Shown: positions 6,078-14,890, numbered from the stretch's first letter. The stretch is DNA of 24,759 nt from Chloracidobacterium sp. UBA3360 (GCA_002360555.1 DEQS01000052.1:1-24759), one strand, 5' to 3'. The notes: a model not told the origin generated them from the letters alone. Program-made: numbers and translations.

Positions 6078-8354
6078 TCATAGTTTCAGGTTGCGTAACC
6101 GTAACGCATTTCCAATGACCGAAACGGAACTGAACGTCATTGCGGCGCTCGCGATCATTGGCGACAGGAGTATGCCAAAGAACGGGTAAAGTATTCCGGT
6201 CGCTATCGGCACACCCAGTAAGTTGTAGGCGAACGCAAAGAAAAGATTCTGGCGAATGTTCCTCATCGTGGCATGAGACAAATGTCTCGCTCTTACTAAA
6301 CCTCGCAAATCGCCGTGGATCAGTGTTATATCCGAGCTTTCAATCGCAACGTCGGTTCCCGTCGCCATTGCGATCCCAACGTCGGCTTGTGCTAACGCCG
6401 GAGCATCATTTACACCATCACCAGCCATTCCGACGATCTTACCTTTTGCCTGTAGGTTTTTGATGATGTTGCCTTTGTCCTCAGGTAATACTTCCGCGAA
6501 GATCTTTGTTATACCGAGCTTTTTCCCCACGGCCACAGCCGTTGTTTGGTTGTCGCCTGTAAGCATGATCGTTTCAATACCCTCGCGGTTTAGACTCTCA
6601 ACCGCTTCTTTCGCCGACTCTTTGATCGTGTCCGCCAAGCAAAGCATCGCGATGATCGCTTTCTCAGAAGCAACAAACATCACTGTTTGCCCGTCATTTC
6701 GCTCTTCTTCGGCTTTCGTCTGAATGTCCTGAGACAATTTCAGACCATTTTCTTCCATCAACGGACGATTGCCGATCAAATACTTGATACCGTCAATCTC
6801 GCCAATCACGCCTTTACCTGTGACTGACTTAAAGTTCTCCACCTTGGGCAAAGAAATGCCTTCCGCTCCTTTTACGATCGCAGATGCCAGTGGATGTTCA
6901 CTCATCTTTTCAAGCGCTCCCGAGAGTGTAAGAATGTGTTTTTCGTCTATGTCCGCAATCGCGACTACCTTTTGCAAACGCGGCTTTCCTTCGGTCAAAG
7001 TACCCGTTTTATCGACAACAAGCGTGTCGATCTTTTCTAGGGCTTCCAAGGCATCGGCTTTCTTTATCAACACGCCCGACTGAGCCCCCCGCCCTGTGCC
7101 AACCATGATCGACATGGGCGTTGCGAGTCCTAGAGCGCACGGGCAGGCAATTATCAAAACAGCAACGGCGCATGCAAACCCGAATACAAAATTGCCGAGT
7201 AAAGCCCAAACTACAAGCGTAATAATCGCGACCAATACCACGGCTGGAACAAAGTACAGCGACACTCTATCAGCCAGGTTTTGGATCGGTGCTTTGCTTC
7301 GCTGCGCTTCGCCCACCATCTGTACAATTTGTGCGAGCAAAGTTTCTCGTCCGACTTTTTCGGCATGCATCACGAAACTGCCGCTTCCATTGATCGTCCC
7401 GCCGATAACCTTTGCACCCGCATCCTTCATCACCGGAATTGGTTCGCCTGAGATCATCGATTCGTCAACTGAACTCTCGCCTTCGAGAACAACGCCATCG
7501 ACGGGGATCTTGTCGTTGGCCCGAACGCGGAGCTTCATATCAACCACCACATGTTCTAGCGAGATTTCCTTTTCCGTGCCGTCGTCCGAGACAATGCGAG
7601 CTGTTTTTGGCGCAAGGCCGAGAAGTGCTTTTAGCGCGGAACTCGTCTGGCTTCTGGCTCGAAGCTCAAGAACCTGTCCAAGTAAAACTAATGTCGTTAT
7701 TACCGCCGCCGCCTCGAAATACAGTGAGACCTCGCCTGAATGCCCGCGAAACGATGTAGGGAAAAGGTCGGGAAAGAACAAACCGACAATGCTGTAAAGC
7801 CATGCAGCACCCGTGCCGATAGCGATCAGCGTAAACATATTGGGACTGATGTTCTTTATCGAAGCCCAGCCGCGTTGAAAGAACGGAAACCCGCCCCACA
7901 GAATGACCGGAGTAGCCAACAGGAATTGAAGCCAAAGTGATACTCGGATGGGTATTAGATGCTGGAGACTTGCCACCATTTCTAGTGTTGCCAAAGCAAA
8001 GACCGGGACGGTCAATAACAAACATGCCCAAAACCGCCGCGTCATTGCGGAAAGTTCGGCATCAGGCTTATCGTCAAGCGAGACAATGCGAGGTTCTAAT
8101 GCCATGCCGCAAATCGGACAACTTCCGGGGCCAATCTGCACAATCTCAGGATGCATCGGACAGGTGTATTCGACATCATCCAGCGGGGCCACGGCCTGTT
8201 CGGGCGGTTCAAGAAATGACGAGGGATTATTCTTGAATTTCTCCAGACAGCCCTTCGAGCAGAAATAATATGTCGTGCCATCGAATTCATATTCTCCAGC
8301 GGCAGCCTCAGGTGATACTGTCATTCCGCAAATCGGATCGATTAGTTTTTCCAT
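6078..8354 (-). CDS. copA: Copper-transporting P1B-type ATPase with N-terminal YHS and heavy-metal-binding domains
   Basis: It pumps Cu(I) from the cytoplasm across the inner membrane using ATP. Instead of an HMA domain it begins with a YHS domain (about 5-48, IDPICGMTV and FCSKGC) and a heavy-metal-binding domain (about 63-88, CPMHPE and CPICGMALEP). The ATPase core is complete: SGE actuator motif (302-304), CPC (404-406) in a membrane segment, Asp448 in DKTGTLT, HP (487-488), GDGVND (645-650). YN (710-711) and MxxSS (739-743) in the last two helices are P1B-1 copper-type signatures. It starts one base after the CusC stop. The metal preference is well supported by motifs and neighbours. Confidence 0.95.
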   Translation of the reverse strand: MEKLIDPICGMTVSPEAAAGEYEFDGTTYYFCSKGCLEKFKNNPSSFLEPPEQAVAPLDDVEYTCPMHPEIVQIGPGSCPICGMALEPRIVSLDDKPDAELSAMTRRFWACLLLTVPVFALATLEMVASLQHLIPIRVSLWLQFLLATPVILWGGFPFFQRGWASIKNISPNMFTLIAIGTGAAWLYSIVGLFFPDLFPTSFRGHSGEVSLYFEAAAVITTLVLLGQVLELRARSQTSSALKALLGLAPKTARIVSDDGTEKEISLEHVVVDMKLRVRANDKIPVDGVVLEGESSVDESMISGEPIPVMKDAGAKVIGGTINGSGSFVMHAEKVGRETLLAQIVQMVGEAQRSKAPIQNLADRVSLYFVPAVVLVAIITLVVWALLGNFVFGFACAVAVLIIACPCALGLATPMSIMVGTGRGAQSGVLIKKADALEALEKIDTLVVDKTGTLTEGKPRLQKVVAIADIDEKHILTLSGALEKMSEHPLASAIVKGAEGISLPKVENFKSVTGKGVIGEIDGIKYLIGNRPLMEENGLKLSQDIQTKAEEERNDGQTVMFVASEKAIIAMLCLADTIKESAKEAVESLNREGIETIMLTGDNQTTAVAVGKKLGITKIFAEVLPEDKGNIIKNLQAKGKIVGMAGDGVNDAPALAQADVGIAMATGTDVAIESSDITLIHGDLRGLVRARHLSHATMRNIRQNLFFAFAYNLLGVPIATGILYPFFGILLSPMIASAAMTFSSVSVIGNALRLRNLKL

Positions 8355-8355
8355 G

Positions 8356-9702
8356 TCATTTTAACTCCGGGGCATTGGTCGCCCGCATGATCTCTATGTT
8401 TGCTATGTATGTTTCGAGTTCGGCCTCGACAAGCTCGTTCTCGACATCGAGAAAACGCCGTTGCTCGGCAATGTAGTCAAGCAAACTTCTCGAACCAAGT
8501 TCGTAGGTTTGCCAAATTACCTGCAAATTAGAATTTGCCTGATCGCGGACGCCGTTTTGAAAGATCGACAATGACCGTGCCGCACGGTTATATCGAGCGA
8601 AAGCTACTGCCACTTCGCGCCGGATAGTAAGCTCGCCAAACTCAACCCGTCTCTGAGCCGCTTCTCGCTCGAACCTTGCGGCTTCGACCGCGCCTTGATT
8701 CCGGTTGAGCAGCGGAAGATCGATCTCGACGCCAAAAGTGAAAAAGTGAAAGACATCCTGTATCGGGCGAAGCAGTCCTTGGTCGTCGACCCCACTGAGC
8801 ATAAAGCCCGTATTCATCCGCTGATAACCACTTTTGACACTCGCGTCGATTCTCCCCTCGGACTTTGCCTTTTCGATTTGTGCGACAGCAAGTTGTTCCA
8901 TTGTCCTTGCACCTTGCAGATCGGGACGCTCACGCAAGGCGTAATCGGTTGATCCGTAAACTGAAGGCGGAGTTGCGATGAGGTTATTGAAATCGCCGCG
9001 AAGACGCAGCGGTTCTTCAGGCTTAAGCCCGATCATATTGCGAAGCTCGAACATTGCCGTCTCGACCTTTCCCTCTGCGGTTTCTCGGACCGATTGCAAC
9101 CGGTTCACCTCGACTAGAAAAATGTTTTGTTCGAGCGGAGCGATCTTTCCTTCAGTTACTCTGGCCGCAACAAGCTCGAAACCCTGCTTTGCCGCCGCCA
9201 AGGTCTTTTCAGTAACTTCCAGCTTTTTGATCGCCGCCAACGCCTCACCGAATTTGATTCTCACTTCTGACGCTAGAAGACGTTCCTGATTCTCAAGTGC
9301 AAGCTCGCGGATCTCCAGTTCGCGCTGTGCAACCGCGATCCGAGCGGCCCTTCGCCCCCCAAGCTCAAGAGGCAGCATAACCTCGGCCATTTGATTATTA
9401 TCTGCCCCACCTATCTGTTTGGCGCCACTAAGATCGAGTTTTGGATTTGGCCGCAATCGGGCCTGTTTGATTAACGCCCTGCTCACATCGACCTCTTTTC
9501 TCACTGCCTGCAATTCGCCGTTGTTTTCAAGGGCAAGTGCGACGGCCATGTCAGCGGTCATTCCGCCCACCGGATCGCGATACCGGCTGACGTCGATCTT
9601 AGGTTTATCATCGACAGTCTGGCCATAAACAAGCGCTGTCGATCGCCCGGCCGGAAATACGGCCGATAGGACGAAAATGCAGCTGATCAGCTTTGCGAAC
9701 AT
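8356..9702 (-). CDS. cusC: TolC-family outer-membrane channel of the copper RND pump (CusC/CzcC type)
   Basis: This is the outer-membrane exit duct of the tripartite CusCBA-type pump. A signal peptide occupies about 1-28. The mature protein consists of two repeats of long amphipathic helices typical of the outer-membrane efflux family, with AVALALENNGELQAVRKEVD at the start of the first and RPDLQGARTMEQLAVAQIEK at the start of the second; the family's RNPxL-type motif appears as RPNPKLDL. There is no clear lipobox, so unlike E. coli CusC it is probably not lipidated. It sits 3 bp after the cupredoxin gene and 1 bp before copA, implying co-transcription. The family is certain; substrate specificity comes from context. 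Confidence 0.9.
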   Translation of the reverse strand: MFAKLISCIFVLSAVFPAGRSTALVYGQTVDDKPKIDVSRYRDPVGGMTADMAVALALENNGELQAVRKEVDVSRALIKQARLRPNPKLDLSGAKQIGGADNNQMAEVMLPLELGGRRAARIAVAQRELEIRELALENQERLLASEVRIKFGEALAAIKKLEVTEKTLAAAKQGFELVAARVTEGKIAPLEQNIFLVEVNRLQSVRETAEGKVETAMFELRNMIGLKPEEPLRLRGDFNNLIATPPSVYGSTDYALRERPDLQGARTMEQLAVAQIEKAKSEGRIDASVKSGYQRMNTGFMLSGVDDQGLLRPIQDVFHFFTFGVEIDLPLLNRNQGAVEAARFEREAAQRRVEFGELTIRREVAVAFARYNRAARSLSIFQNGVRDQANSNLQVIWQTYELGSRSLLDYIAEQRRFLDVENELVEAELETYIANIEIMRATNAPELK

Positions 9703-9705
9703 ATT

Positions 9706-10071
9706 CTATCGAACGATGATCTTGCCGTGCATCATGTTCATACCGCACGTAAATCCAAATTCCCCCGTCCTTTTCGGAGTGAACGACACGGAAACGCTCC
9801 GGTCGAGCGGAAGCTGCCGGTTGATGCCGTAGGCCGGGATGACGATCTCGGTTCCGCAGGTCCGGTCGGTCGTTCGCAGGAAGGTGACCCGCGCGGGTAC
9901 GCCCTTTCGCAAACGAAAACTGCCCGGCGAATAGCCTTGCTCGTTTATCACGACACGCACGGACTGAGTTTTGGGCTTTACGTTCTTTCGCGTCGCCTGG
10001 GCCGATGCCGCAAGCGCGAAAGCGAATACGATCAAAGACACGGCAATTGCCGATCTAATTAGATATTTCAT
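9706..10071 (-). CDS. Periplasmic cupredoxin-like copper protein
   Basis: A signal peptide (about 1-25, ending ASAQA) is followed by one small beta-sandwich domain of the cupredoxin superfamily (VRVVINEQGYSPGSFRLRKG). The C-terminal ligand loop has Cys109, Met111, Met113, Met114 and His115 (FTCGMNMMHGKI), and Cys72 is a further candidate. The classical upstream His ligand is not obvious, so the copper site may be Cys/Met/His-based and suited to Cu(I) rather than a blue type 1 site. The gene overlaps the end of cusA by 17 bp, implying translational coupling and a dedicated role as periplasmic copper acceptor or donor for the pump. Such domains often accompany CusA/CopA genes. Confidence 0.88.
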   Translation of the reverse strand: MKYLIRSAIAVSLIVFAFALAASAQATRKNVKPKTQSVRVVINEQGYSPGSFRLRKGVPARVTFLRTTDRTCGTEIVIPAYGINRQLPLDRSVSVSFTPKRTGEFGFTCGMNMMHGKIIVR

Positions 10072-13000
10072 TTCTCATTTCCTTATTTAATTCACGTTCC
10101 CTTAACCAGTAGAAAATTACAGGCGTTATTATCAGCACATGCAGAAGGCTCGACACCATACCGCCCAGAACAGGTGCGGCGAGCGGTTTCATAACCTCGG
10201 AACCGGCACTTGTGCTCCACATGATCGGCAAGAGTCCCGCGACCACAGTCGAGACGGTCATCACTTTGGGACGCAGCCTCAGCAATGCACCTTCGATCAC
10301 CGCGTCCATTAGGTCGCGAGCCTTATAGTCAGCACCGCGTTCAAGTTTCTTTTTCGCGACCGCCTCTTCGAGGTAGATGACCATCACGACAGCCGTTTGC
10401 ACCGCCGTTCCGAAAAGAGCGATAAATCCTACCCAGACCGCAACAGAAAAGTTATAACCAAGCAGCCATACCAGATAGACTCCTCCGGTCAGAGCGAACG
10501 GCACAGCCATCAGCACATGCGCAGCCTCGATCGCCGACTTATAGGTCAGATAAAGCAGACCGAATATGATTAAGAGAACGATCGGCACCACGAACAGCAA
10601 ACGGCTCTTCGCCCGTTGCTGATTTTCGTATTGTCCGCTCCATGCGACGTAATAACCGGCTGGCAGTGCAACGTCTTTGCCAACCGCCGTCTTAGCTTCG
10701 TCAACAAAGCTGCCCACGTCACGATCGCGAACATTCAAGAGCACGGTCCCGCGCAGCAAGCCGTTCTCGCTCTGGATCATCGTCGCTCCCTCGACCGACT
10801 TGATCGATGCGACCTGCGAGAGCGGGACGGTCGCACCATTTGTTGCAGCGATCGGGATCTGGCCGAGAGCTTCGGGCGTATTACGGAATTGCGGGGCGTA
10901 CCGAACGCGGATCGGGAATCGCCGGCGGCCCTCGACCGTCACCGATAAATTGGTTTCGCCGATGCCTTTTTCGATCGCGTCCTGAATGACCGAAACGTCG
11001 ATGCCGTATCGGGCCGCTGCGGGGCGGTCGATCTTAATATCGATATACGGCGAACCGCTGATCTGCTCAGGATATACATCGACAGCTCCGGGAATTTTCT
11101 TCACCACGTCCGCAACCTGCCGCGAAAGTTCCTCGAGCTCCTTGAGGTCGTTGCCGAATATCTTGATGCCGACCTCCGTTCTGATACCGGTCGCGAGCAT
11201 TTCGATGCGGTTGATGATCGGCTGGGTCCAGATGTTCGACACGCCGGGCATCCGCAGCTTTTCGTCCATTTCGCTGATCAGCTTTTCGCGGGTCATCCCG
11301 GGCCGCCAATCGCCCTCAGGCTTGAGATGAATGATCGTCTCATTCATATTCGTCGGCGAAGGGTCGGTCGATGTTTCTGCCCGACCGGCCTTACCGACTG
11401 CCCATTCGACTTCGGGAAACGATTTGAGCAGTTCGTCCTGACGACTCATGATCTTGGTTGCTTCGTCGATCGAGATCGCCGGATCTGTCACAGGCATGAA
11501 CATCACGTCACCCTCGTTGAGAGGCGGCATGAATTCGCTGCCGATCCCGGTAGCAAGGAGGATCGCACCGAGAAACAGTGTAACGGCGACGCAGACGGAA
11601 ATGACGCGGTGCTTTAGTGCAAAGACAAGCGTCGGTTCATACAAACTCCGTAAGAATCGCATCACCGGGTTGTGCATTTCCGAGTGAACCTTGCCGCCGA
11701 TCAGGTATGTGCAAAGCACCGGCACCAGCGTCACCGCGAGCAATGTCGCACCGGCCATTGCAAACGTCTTGGTGAACGCCAGCGGATGAAACAGTTTCCC
11801 CTCTTGCCCGATCAACGCGAACACCGGTACGAATGCCAAAATGATTATCGCCATCGAAAAGAAAACTGGTCGGCCAACTAGCTTGGTGGATTCGAGCACG
11901 ACATCGAAGACAGCCTTGCGGTCTTTTGTGTCAATGTTGCGAAGTTCAATGTAGCGGAACGCGTTCTCAGTCACGACAATTCCTGCATCGACGAGCACAC
12001 CGATCGCGATCGCGATACCGGCAAGCGACATCAGATTCGAGCTGATGCCCATAAAATGCATGAACAGGAACGACATTAGCACCGCCAGCGGGAGCGGGAT
12101 TGTCACGATCAGGATCGAGCGAAAATGGGCAAGGAAAATGATGTGAGCCAACGTGACAAGGAGCAGTTCCTCAATCAGCGAACGCTTCAATGTATCCGTG
12201 GCGCGATTGATCAATTGAGTCCGGTCGTAGAACGGAACGATCTTGACACCGGGCGGCAACCCTGCCTGTAGCGCCTCGATCTTTTTCTTGACCGATTCGA
12301 TGACCTCTAGCGTGTTGACGCCATAGCGGGCGATGACTACGCCGCCAACTGCTTCGGTGCCGTTCTTGTCGAGCGTTCCGGTTCTAAATGCGCTGCCGAG
12401 CTTAACCTCGGCAACATTTTTTACAAAGATGGGCGTGCCATTTGACGAACCGATGACCACATTCGCGACATCATCAACCGACCCGATCAGCCCGATCCCG
12501 CGAACAACCGCCCATTGGCCGCCCTGCTCCACGACGTTTCCGCCAACGTTATTATTAGAGCGTTGCACCGCCTCGACCACGGTCGAGAGCGGGATGTCCA
12601 CGCCGCGCAGTTTATTCGGATCAACATCGACCTGATATTGCTGAACGTAACCGCCGACCGATGCCACCTCCGCGACGCCGGGAACCGAATTTAGCTGATA
12701 TCTGACAAACCAATCCTGCACCGAACGCAGATCCCTGAGGTTCATCGAGTCAGATTCGAGTGTGTACCAAAACACCTGCCCAACCCCGGTCGCATCGGGC
12801 CCGAGCGTCGGCGTTACGCCTTCGGGCAACTGTTTTGTTACTAGGTTCAGTCGCTCCAGAACCCGCGTTCGGGCCCAATAAAGATCGACATTATCCTCAA
12901 AAATAATGTTGACCATCGAGAAGCTGAACGCGGAATTGGCACGCACCGTCCTGACGCCGGGCAGCCCCTGAAGGCTCGTGACCAAGGGATACGTGACCTG

Positions 13001-13189
13001 ATCCTCAACTTCCTGCGGCGAACGTCCGGTCCAATCCGTAAATACGATCACCTGATTATCCGAGAGGTCGGGAATCGCGTCTATAGGTGTCCTCAGAAGC
13101 GCCCAATAGCCCGCGGCCGCTATGCCCAGATAGAGCAAGATCACGATACCGCGGTTATTTAACGACCACTCGATGAGCTTATGGATCAT
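10055..13189 (-). CDS. cusA: CusA-type heavy-metal RND efflux pump
   Basis: This is the inner-membrane trimeric proton-driven pump that exports Cu(I)/Ag(I) through CusB and CusC. At 1044 residues it has full length. It has the RND arrangement of TM1, a large periplasmic loop, a TM block, a second loop and a TM block. The proton-relay segment GIAIAIGVLVDAGIVVTENA contains Asp401, equivalent to E. coli CusA Asp405. Of the three Met of the E. coli metal site (573, 623, 672), two appear conserved as Met615 and Met664, while the first is Ile572. The signature YYVAWSGQYENQQRAKSRL is CusA-like. It starts 6 bp after the DUF305 gene and overlaps the cupredoxin gene by 17 bp. The HME-RND assignment is certain; Cu/Ag is likely from neighbours. 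Confidence 0.93.
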   Translation of the reverse strand: MIHKLIEWSLNNRGIVILLYLGIAAAGYWALLRTPIDAIPDLSDNQVIVFTDWTGRSPQEVEDQVTYPLVTSLQGLPGVRTVRANSAFSFSMVNIIFEDNVDLYWARTRVLERLNLVTKQLPEGVTPTLGPDATGVGQVFWYTLESDSMNLRDLRSVQDWFVRYQLNSVPGVAEVASVGGYVQQYQVDVDPNKLRGVDIPLSTVVEAVQRSNNNVGGNVVEQGGQWAVVRGIGLIGSVDDVANVVIGSSNGTPIFVKNVAEVKLGSAFRTGTLDKNGTEAVGGVVIARYGVNTLEVIESVKKKIEALQAGLPPGVKIVPFYDRTQLINRATDTLKRSLIEELLLVTLAHIIFLAHFRSILIVTIPLPLAVLMSFLFMHFMGISSNLMSLAGIAIAIGVLVDAGIVVTENAFRYIELRNIDTKDRKAVFDVVLESTKLVGRPVFFSMAIIILAFVPVFALIGQEGKLFHPLAFTKTFAMAGATLLAVTLVPVLCTYLIGGKVHSEMHNPVMRFLRSLYEPTLVFALKHRVISVCVAVTLFLGAILLATGIGSEFMPPLNEGDVMFMPVTDPAISIDEATKIMSRQDELLKSFPEVEWAVGKAGRAETSTDPSPTNMNETIIHLKPEGDWRPGMTREKLISEMDEKLRMPGVSNIWTQPIINRIEMLATGIRTEVGIKIFGNDLKELEELSRQVADVVKKIPGAVDVYPEQISGSPYIDIKIDRPAAARYGIDVSVIQDAIEKGIGETNLSVTVEGRRRFPIRVRYAPQFRNTPEALGQIPIAATNGATVPLSQVASIKSVEGATMIQSENGLLRGTVLLNVRDRDVGSFVDEAKTAVGKDVALPAGYYVAWSGQYENQQRAKSRLLFVVPIVLLIIFGLLYLTYKSAIEAAHVLMAVPFALTGGVYLVWLLGYNFSVAVWVGFIALFGTAVQTAVVMVIYLEEAVAKKKLERGADYKARDLMDAVIEGALLRLRPKVMTVSTVVAGLLPIMWSTSAGSEVMKPLAAPVLGGMVSSLLHVLIITPVIFYWLRERELNKEMRNEISN

Positions 13190-13195
13190 GCGTCT

Positions 13196-13888
13196 CTACT
13201 TTTCCCAGACCGCTTGCCACTTTTTCATCTGCTCGATCTCCGGTTGTTGGGCTCTGATGATACCCTCGGCGAGTTTCTTTATCTCAGCATGTTCGGCCTT
13301 TTTCGGAGCTTCCTTAGACATTGTCACCGCTCCCTCGTGATGAGCGATCATCATCTTGAGGAAATGGGCGTCGAAATGCTTCGGGTCCATTTCATTCATT
13401 TCCTTCATATGTTCGCCGTTCATCATTTTCATCCCACCTACCATGCCGGGCATTTCCATGTTCACCGCAGACGGCTTACCCGCATACCACTGCGCACGAA
13501 GCTGCTGCAAGACAGCAATTTCCTTGGTTTGGTCGTCAATTATCTTTTGCGCAAAGGTTTTTAGCTCAGACCGATCAGATTTGCCCAGCACCATATTGGC
13601 CATCGAAATAGCCCCGTTATGATGGTGAATCATCGAATCGAGGAACTGAAGATCGTACGGCGCAGCCGCCGCTCCCGGATCCGAATTCATATTCGTCATG
13701 TCATGACCGTTCATTTTTGTCATGTCGTGGTTCATGTTGGACATCCCATTCATATTCGACATGTCATGCACGGGCATGGTGTTAGTATTTGTGTTCGGAG
13801 CGGCGTTACTCGTTGCGGCGGACTGGCAGCCGGCCGCAAAGATAACAGCAGCTGTCAGTGTTAGAGCCAATATCAAATTCGTTTTCAT
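13196..13888 (-). CDS. DUF305 (CopM-like) lipoprotein with Met/His/Asn-rich linker
   Basis: I place the start at 13888 (MKTNLIL) because AGGAGT precedes it; a longer frame to 13939 would overlap the previous gene and spoil the signal sequence. Residues 1-21 form a lipoprotein signal with lipobox FAAGC (Cys21). A linker (about 38-70) repeats NMNGM, NMNHDM and KMNGHDM, rich in Met, His and Asn. Two ferritin-like helical DUF305 halves follow, each with a MIxHHxGA motif (MIHHHNGAISM and MIAHHEGAVTM), plus a Met-rich loop between them. Proteins of this family bind copper in the periplasm in cyanobacteria (CopM). It is the second gene of the copper operon. Confidence 0.9.
   Translation of the reverse strand: MKTNLILALTLTAAVIFAAGCQSAATSNAAPNTNTNTMPVHDMSNMNGMSNMNHDMTKMNGHDMTNMNSDPGAAAAPYDLQFLDSMIHHHNGAISMANMVLGKSDRSELKTFAQKIIDDQTKEIAVLQQLRAQWYAGKPSAVNMEMPGMVGGMKMMNGEHMKEMNEMDPKHFDAHFLKMMIAHHEGAVTMSKEAPKKAEHAEIKKLAEGIIRAQQPEIEQMKKWQAVWEK
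13690..13775. repeat. Imperfect short-period repeat coding for Met/His/Asn linker
   Basis: The DNA repeats variants of ATGTCATG and TTCATATTCG in register with codons for Asn-Met-x-x-Met/His-Asp. It encodes the low-complexity metal-binding linker of the DUF305 lipoprotein. Such short-period repeats change length by slippage, so the number of Met/His ligands may vary between strains. Confidence 0.5.
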
Positions 13889-13907
13889 TTCAACTCCTAT
13901 CCCCAAA

Positions 13908-14357
13908 CTATTTAGCAACGACCGGGATAGAGAACGCACCCTTTCCAGCTGAGCCCTCGTATGTGATCATCGCCTGCCAATCGCCAGCCATGTCGATATT
14001 GACCTTGCCCTTATAACTGCCGGGGGTTCCGGTCGTGGTAAACGTTGCACCCGAGTTCATTTCAGACATGCTGCCCATAGCCGCCATGCGAAAATTGAGT
14101 GCCGCCGAACCGACATCGACCGCCTTGCCGGATGCGTCGGTAAACGTCAGCGTAAACTCCTGGCTTCCTTTTTTTAGCACGCCTTCGGCGTTTGAGATGG
14201 TCGCCGTCAGGTTGTTCCCGGCAGGTCCGCTCGCGATCGTCTTGCCCATGGGAGCTCCAGAGCCAGCATTGTTTGCGGAACCACAGCCCGTTGCGAACGC
14301 AACAACGCCAAAAAGTGCGATAGAACCAATAAAATGAATAGTCTTTTTCATTTGCAA
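13908..14357 (-). CDS. YtkA/FixH-like lipoprotein, first gene of the copper operon
   Basis: An N-terminal lipoprotein signal ends in ATGC (Cys25). The mature part is an all-beta domain of the YtkA/FixH type: LTATISNAEGVLKKGSQEF, FRMAAMGSMSEMNSGA with three Met, then GSYKGKVNIDMAGDWQAMI. In this family the Met-rich strand and the final GxW strand are common, and members accompany copper efflux or cytochrome oxidase genes. The ATG at 14355-14357 has AGGAG at 7 bases; a second ATG two codons later is badly spaced. The stop is 19 bp before the DUF305 start, so it is probably the operon leader gene. A periplasmic copper-handling role is inferred from the family and neighbours. Confidence 0.8.
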   Translation of the reverse strand: MQMKKTIHFIGSIALFGVVAFATGCGSANNAGSGAPMGKTIASGPAGNNLTATISNAEGVLKKGSQEFTLTFTDASGKAVDVGSAALNFRMAAMGSMSEMNSGATFTTTGTPGSYKGKVNIDMAGDWQAMITYEGSAGKGAFSIPVVAK

Positions 14358-14398
14358 TCTCCTTTATTTAAAATATTTTGACAGTGCCGATTCCTGTA

Positions 14399-14420
14399 TG
14401 TCAGTGTGCGAAAACACACC
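14399..14420. promoter_or_regulatory. Operator-like element shared with 4417-4438
   Basis: It begins TGTCAGTG and ends ACACACC like the element at 4417-4438, with 17 of 22 identities and no gaps. Its core is GTGTG-cgaaaa-CACAC (14404-14419), again an inverted repeat with a 6 base centre. It lies 42-63 bp upstream of the first gene of the copper operon. CTGACA on the minus strand inside the element could be a -35, though the matching -10 (TCAAAA or CAAAAT) is poor. Confidence 0.5.
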
Positions 14421-14424
14421 GAAA

Positions 14425-14446
14425 CAGAAAAAGGGCGCAATTCGCC
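14425..14446 (-). terminator. Weak intrinsic terminator after the Cys-rich protein gene
   Basis: On the minus strand GGCG (14446-14443), a 5 base loop and CGCC (14437-14434) are followed by C and five T. The stem is only 4 GC pairs. Its position, after the stop at 14475 and before the operator at 14399-14420, fits a boundary between two transcription units. Confidence 0.35.
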
Positions 14447-14474
14447 GAAGAACAGGCGCACTACACCATCGGAT

Positions 14475-14852
14475 CTAAATCAGGAACGAGTTATATTGGA
14501 TGTATTTGGGTTGGAAGATTCGCGAAAGGATCTGACGCGAATATTGGGGAGATGTCGAAAGATGAACTTTTTTCTGCGGAAATAACGCCGCGATTTGCTC
14601 GGCGATCGACTTCGAAATCTGGGCATTTGATGGCGAGAAATTAAACGATGAGCCCGATGGGGTCGGAACCGATTCAGAACAGTTGACGGCACAGCATAAA
14701 TCGGCGGCGGTCGCTGCTGGGGATCCGTCCTTACTTTTCGCTTTATCGCAACATTTCATCATTTTGTCATTCGGTGAATGTAGAGGTGTTCCAGACACAA
14801 CTCCTCCTAACACCGAAAAAAACATTATAGATAAAACGATTTGCTTCAACAC
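14475..14852 (-). CDS. Exported Cys-rich small protein (CC...CCxxxC)
   Basis: A signal peptide (about 1-21) is followed by a short mature protein with five Cys: KCC at 34-35 and LCCAVNC at 53, 54 and 58. The tail is Ser/Gln-rich without further motifs. I recall similar small proteins beside copper genes in Acidobacteriota but know no named function. The Cys pattern could hold Cu(I) or be a substrate of the DsbA/DsbB/TlpA proteins encoded at 20071-21801. The start is GTG at 14850-14852. There is no Shine-Dalgarno sequence, but a strong promoter ends only 8 bases upstream, so the mRNA may be leaderless. An internal ATG at codon 10 is the alternative start, also without a ribosome-binding site. 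Confidence 0.65.
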   Translation of the reverse strand: MLKQIVLSIMFFSVLGGVVSGTPLHSPNDKMMKCCDKAKSKDGSPAATAADLCCAVNCSESVPTPSGSSFNFSPSNAQISKSIAEQIAALFPQKKVHLSTSPQYSRQILSRIFQPKYIQYNSFLI

Positions 14853-14860
14853 TAAATTCG

Positions 14861-14890
14861 ACTATAGCCCTCGGTCTTCGGGATTGTCAA
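14861..14890 (-). promoter_or_regulatory. Strong sigma70-type promoter of the Cys-rich protein gene
   Basis: On the minus strand TTGACA (14890-14885) and TATAGT (14866-14861) are separated by 18 bases. The -35 is perfect and the -10 five of six. Transcription should begin about 14852-14854, at or within two bases of the GTG start codon, so the transcript would have no leader. Confidence 0.6.

Noticed and set aside
7096..7797. 233-codon plus-strand frame opposite copA
   Set aside because: Ser/Thr/Pro-rich shadow of the ATPase, which has all catalytic motifs in the other direction.
13690..13775. Possible CRISPR-like or satellite repeat
   Set aside because: The periodicity is codon-based and encodes the Met/His/Asn linker of the DUF305 protein; no regular spacer units.
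13889..13939. Upstream extension of the DUF305 protein (MRSLSRSLLNS...)
   Set aside because: It overlaps the YtkA-like gene and displaces the lipoprotein signal; the ATG at 13888 has AGGAG-type spacing.
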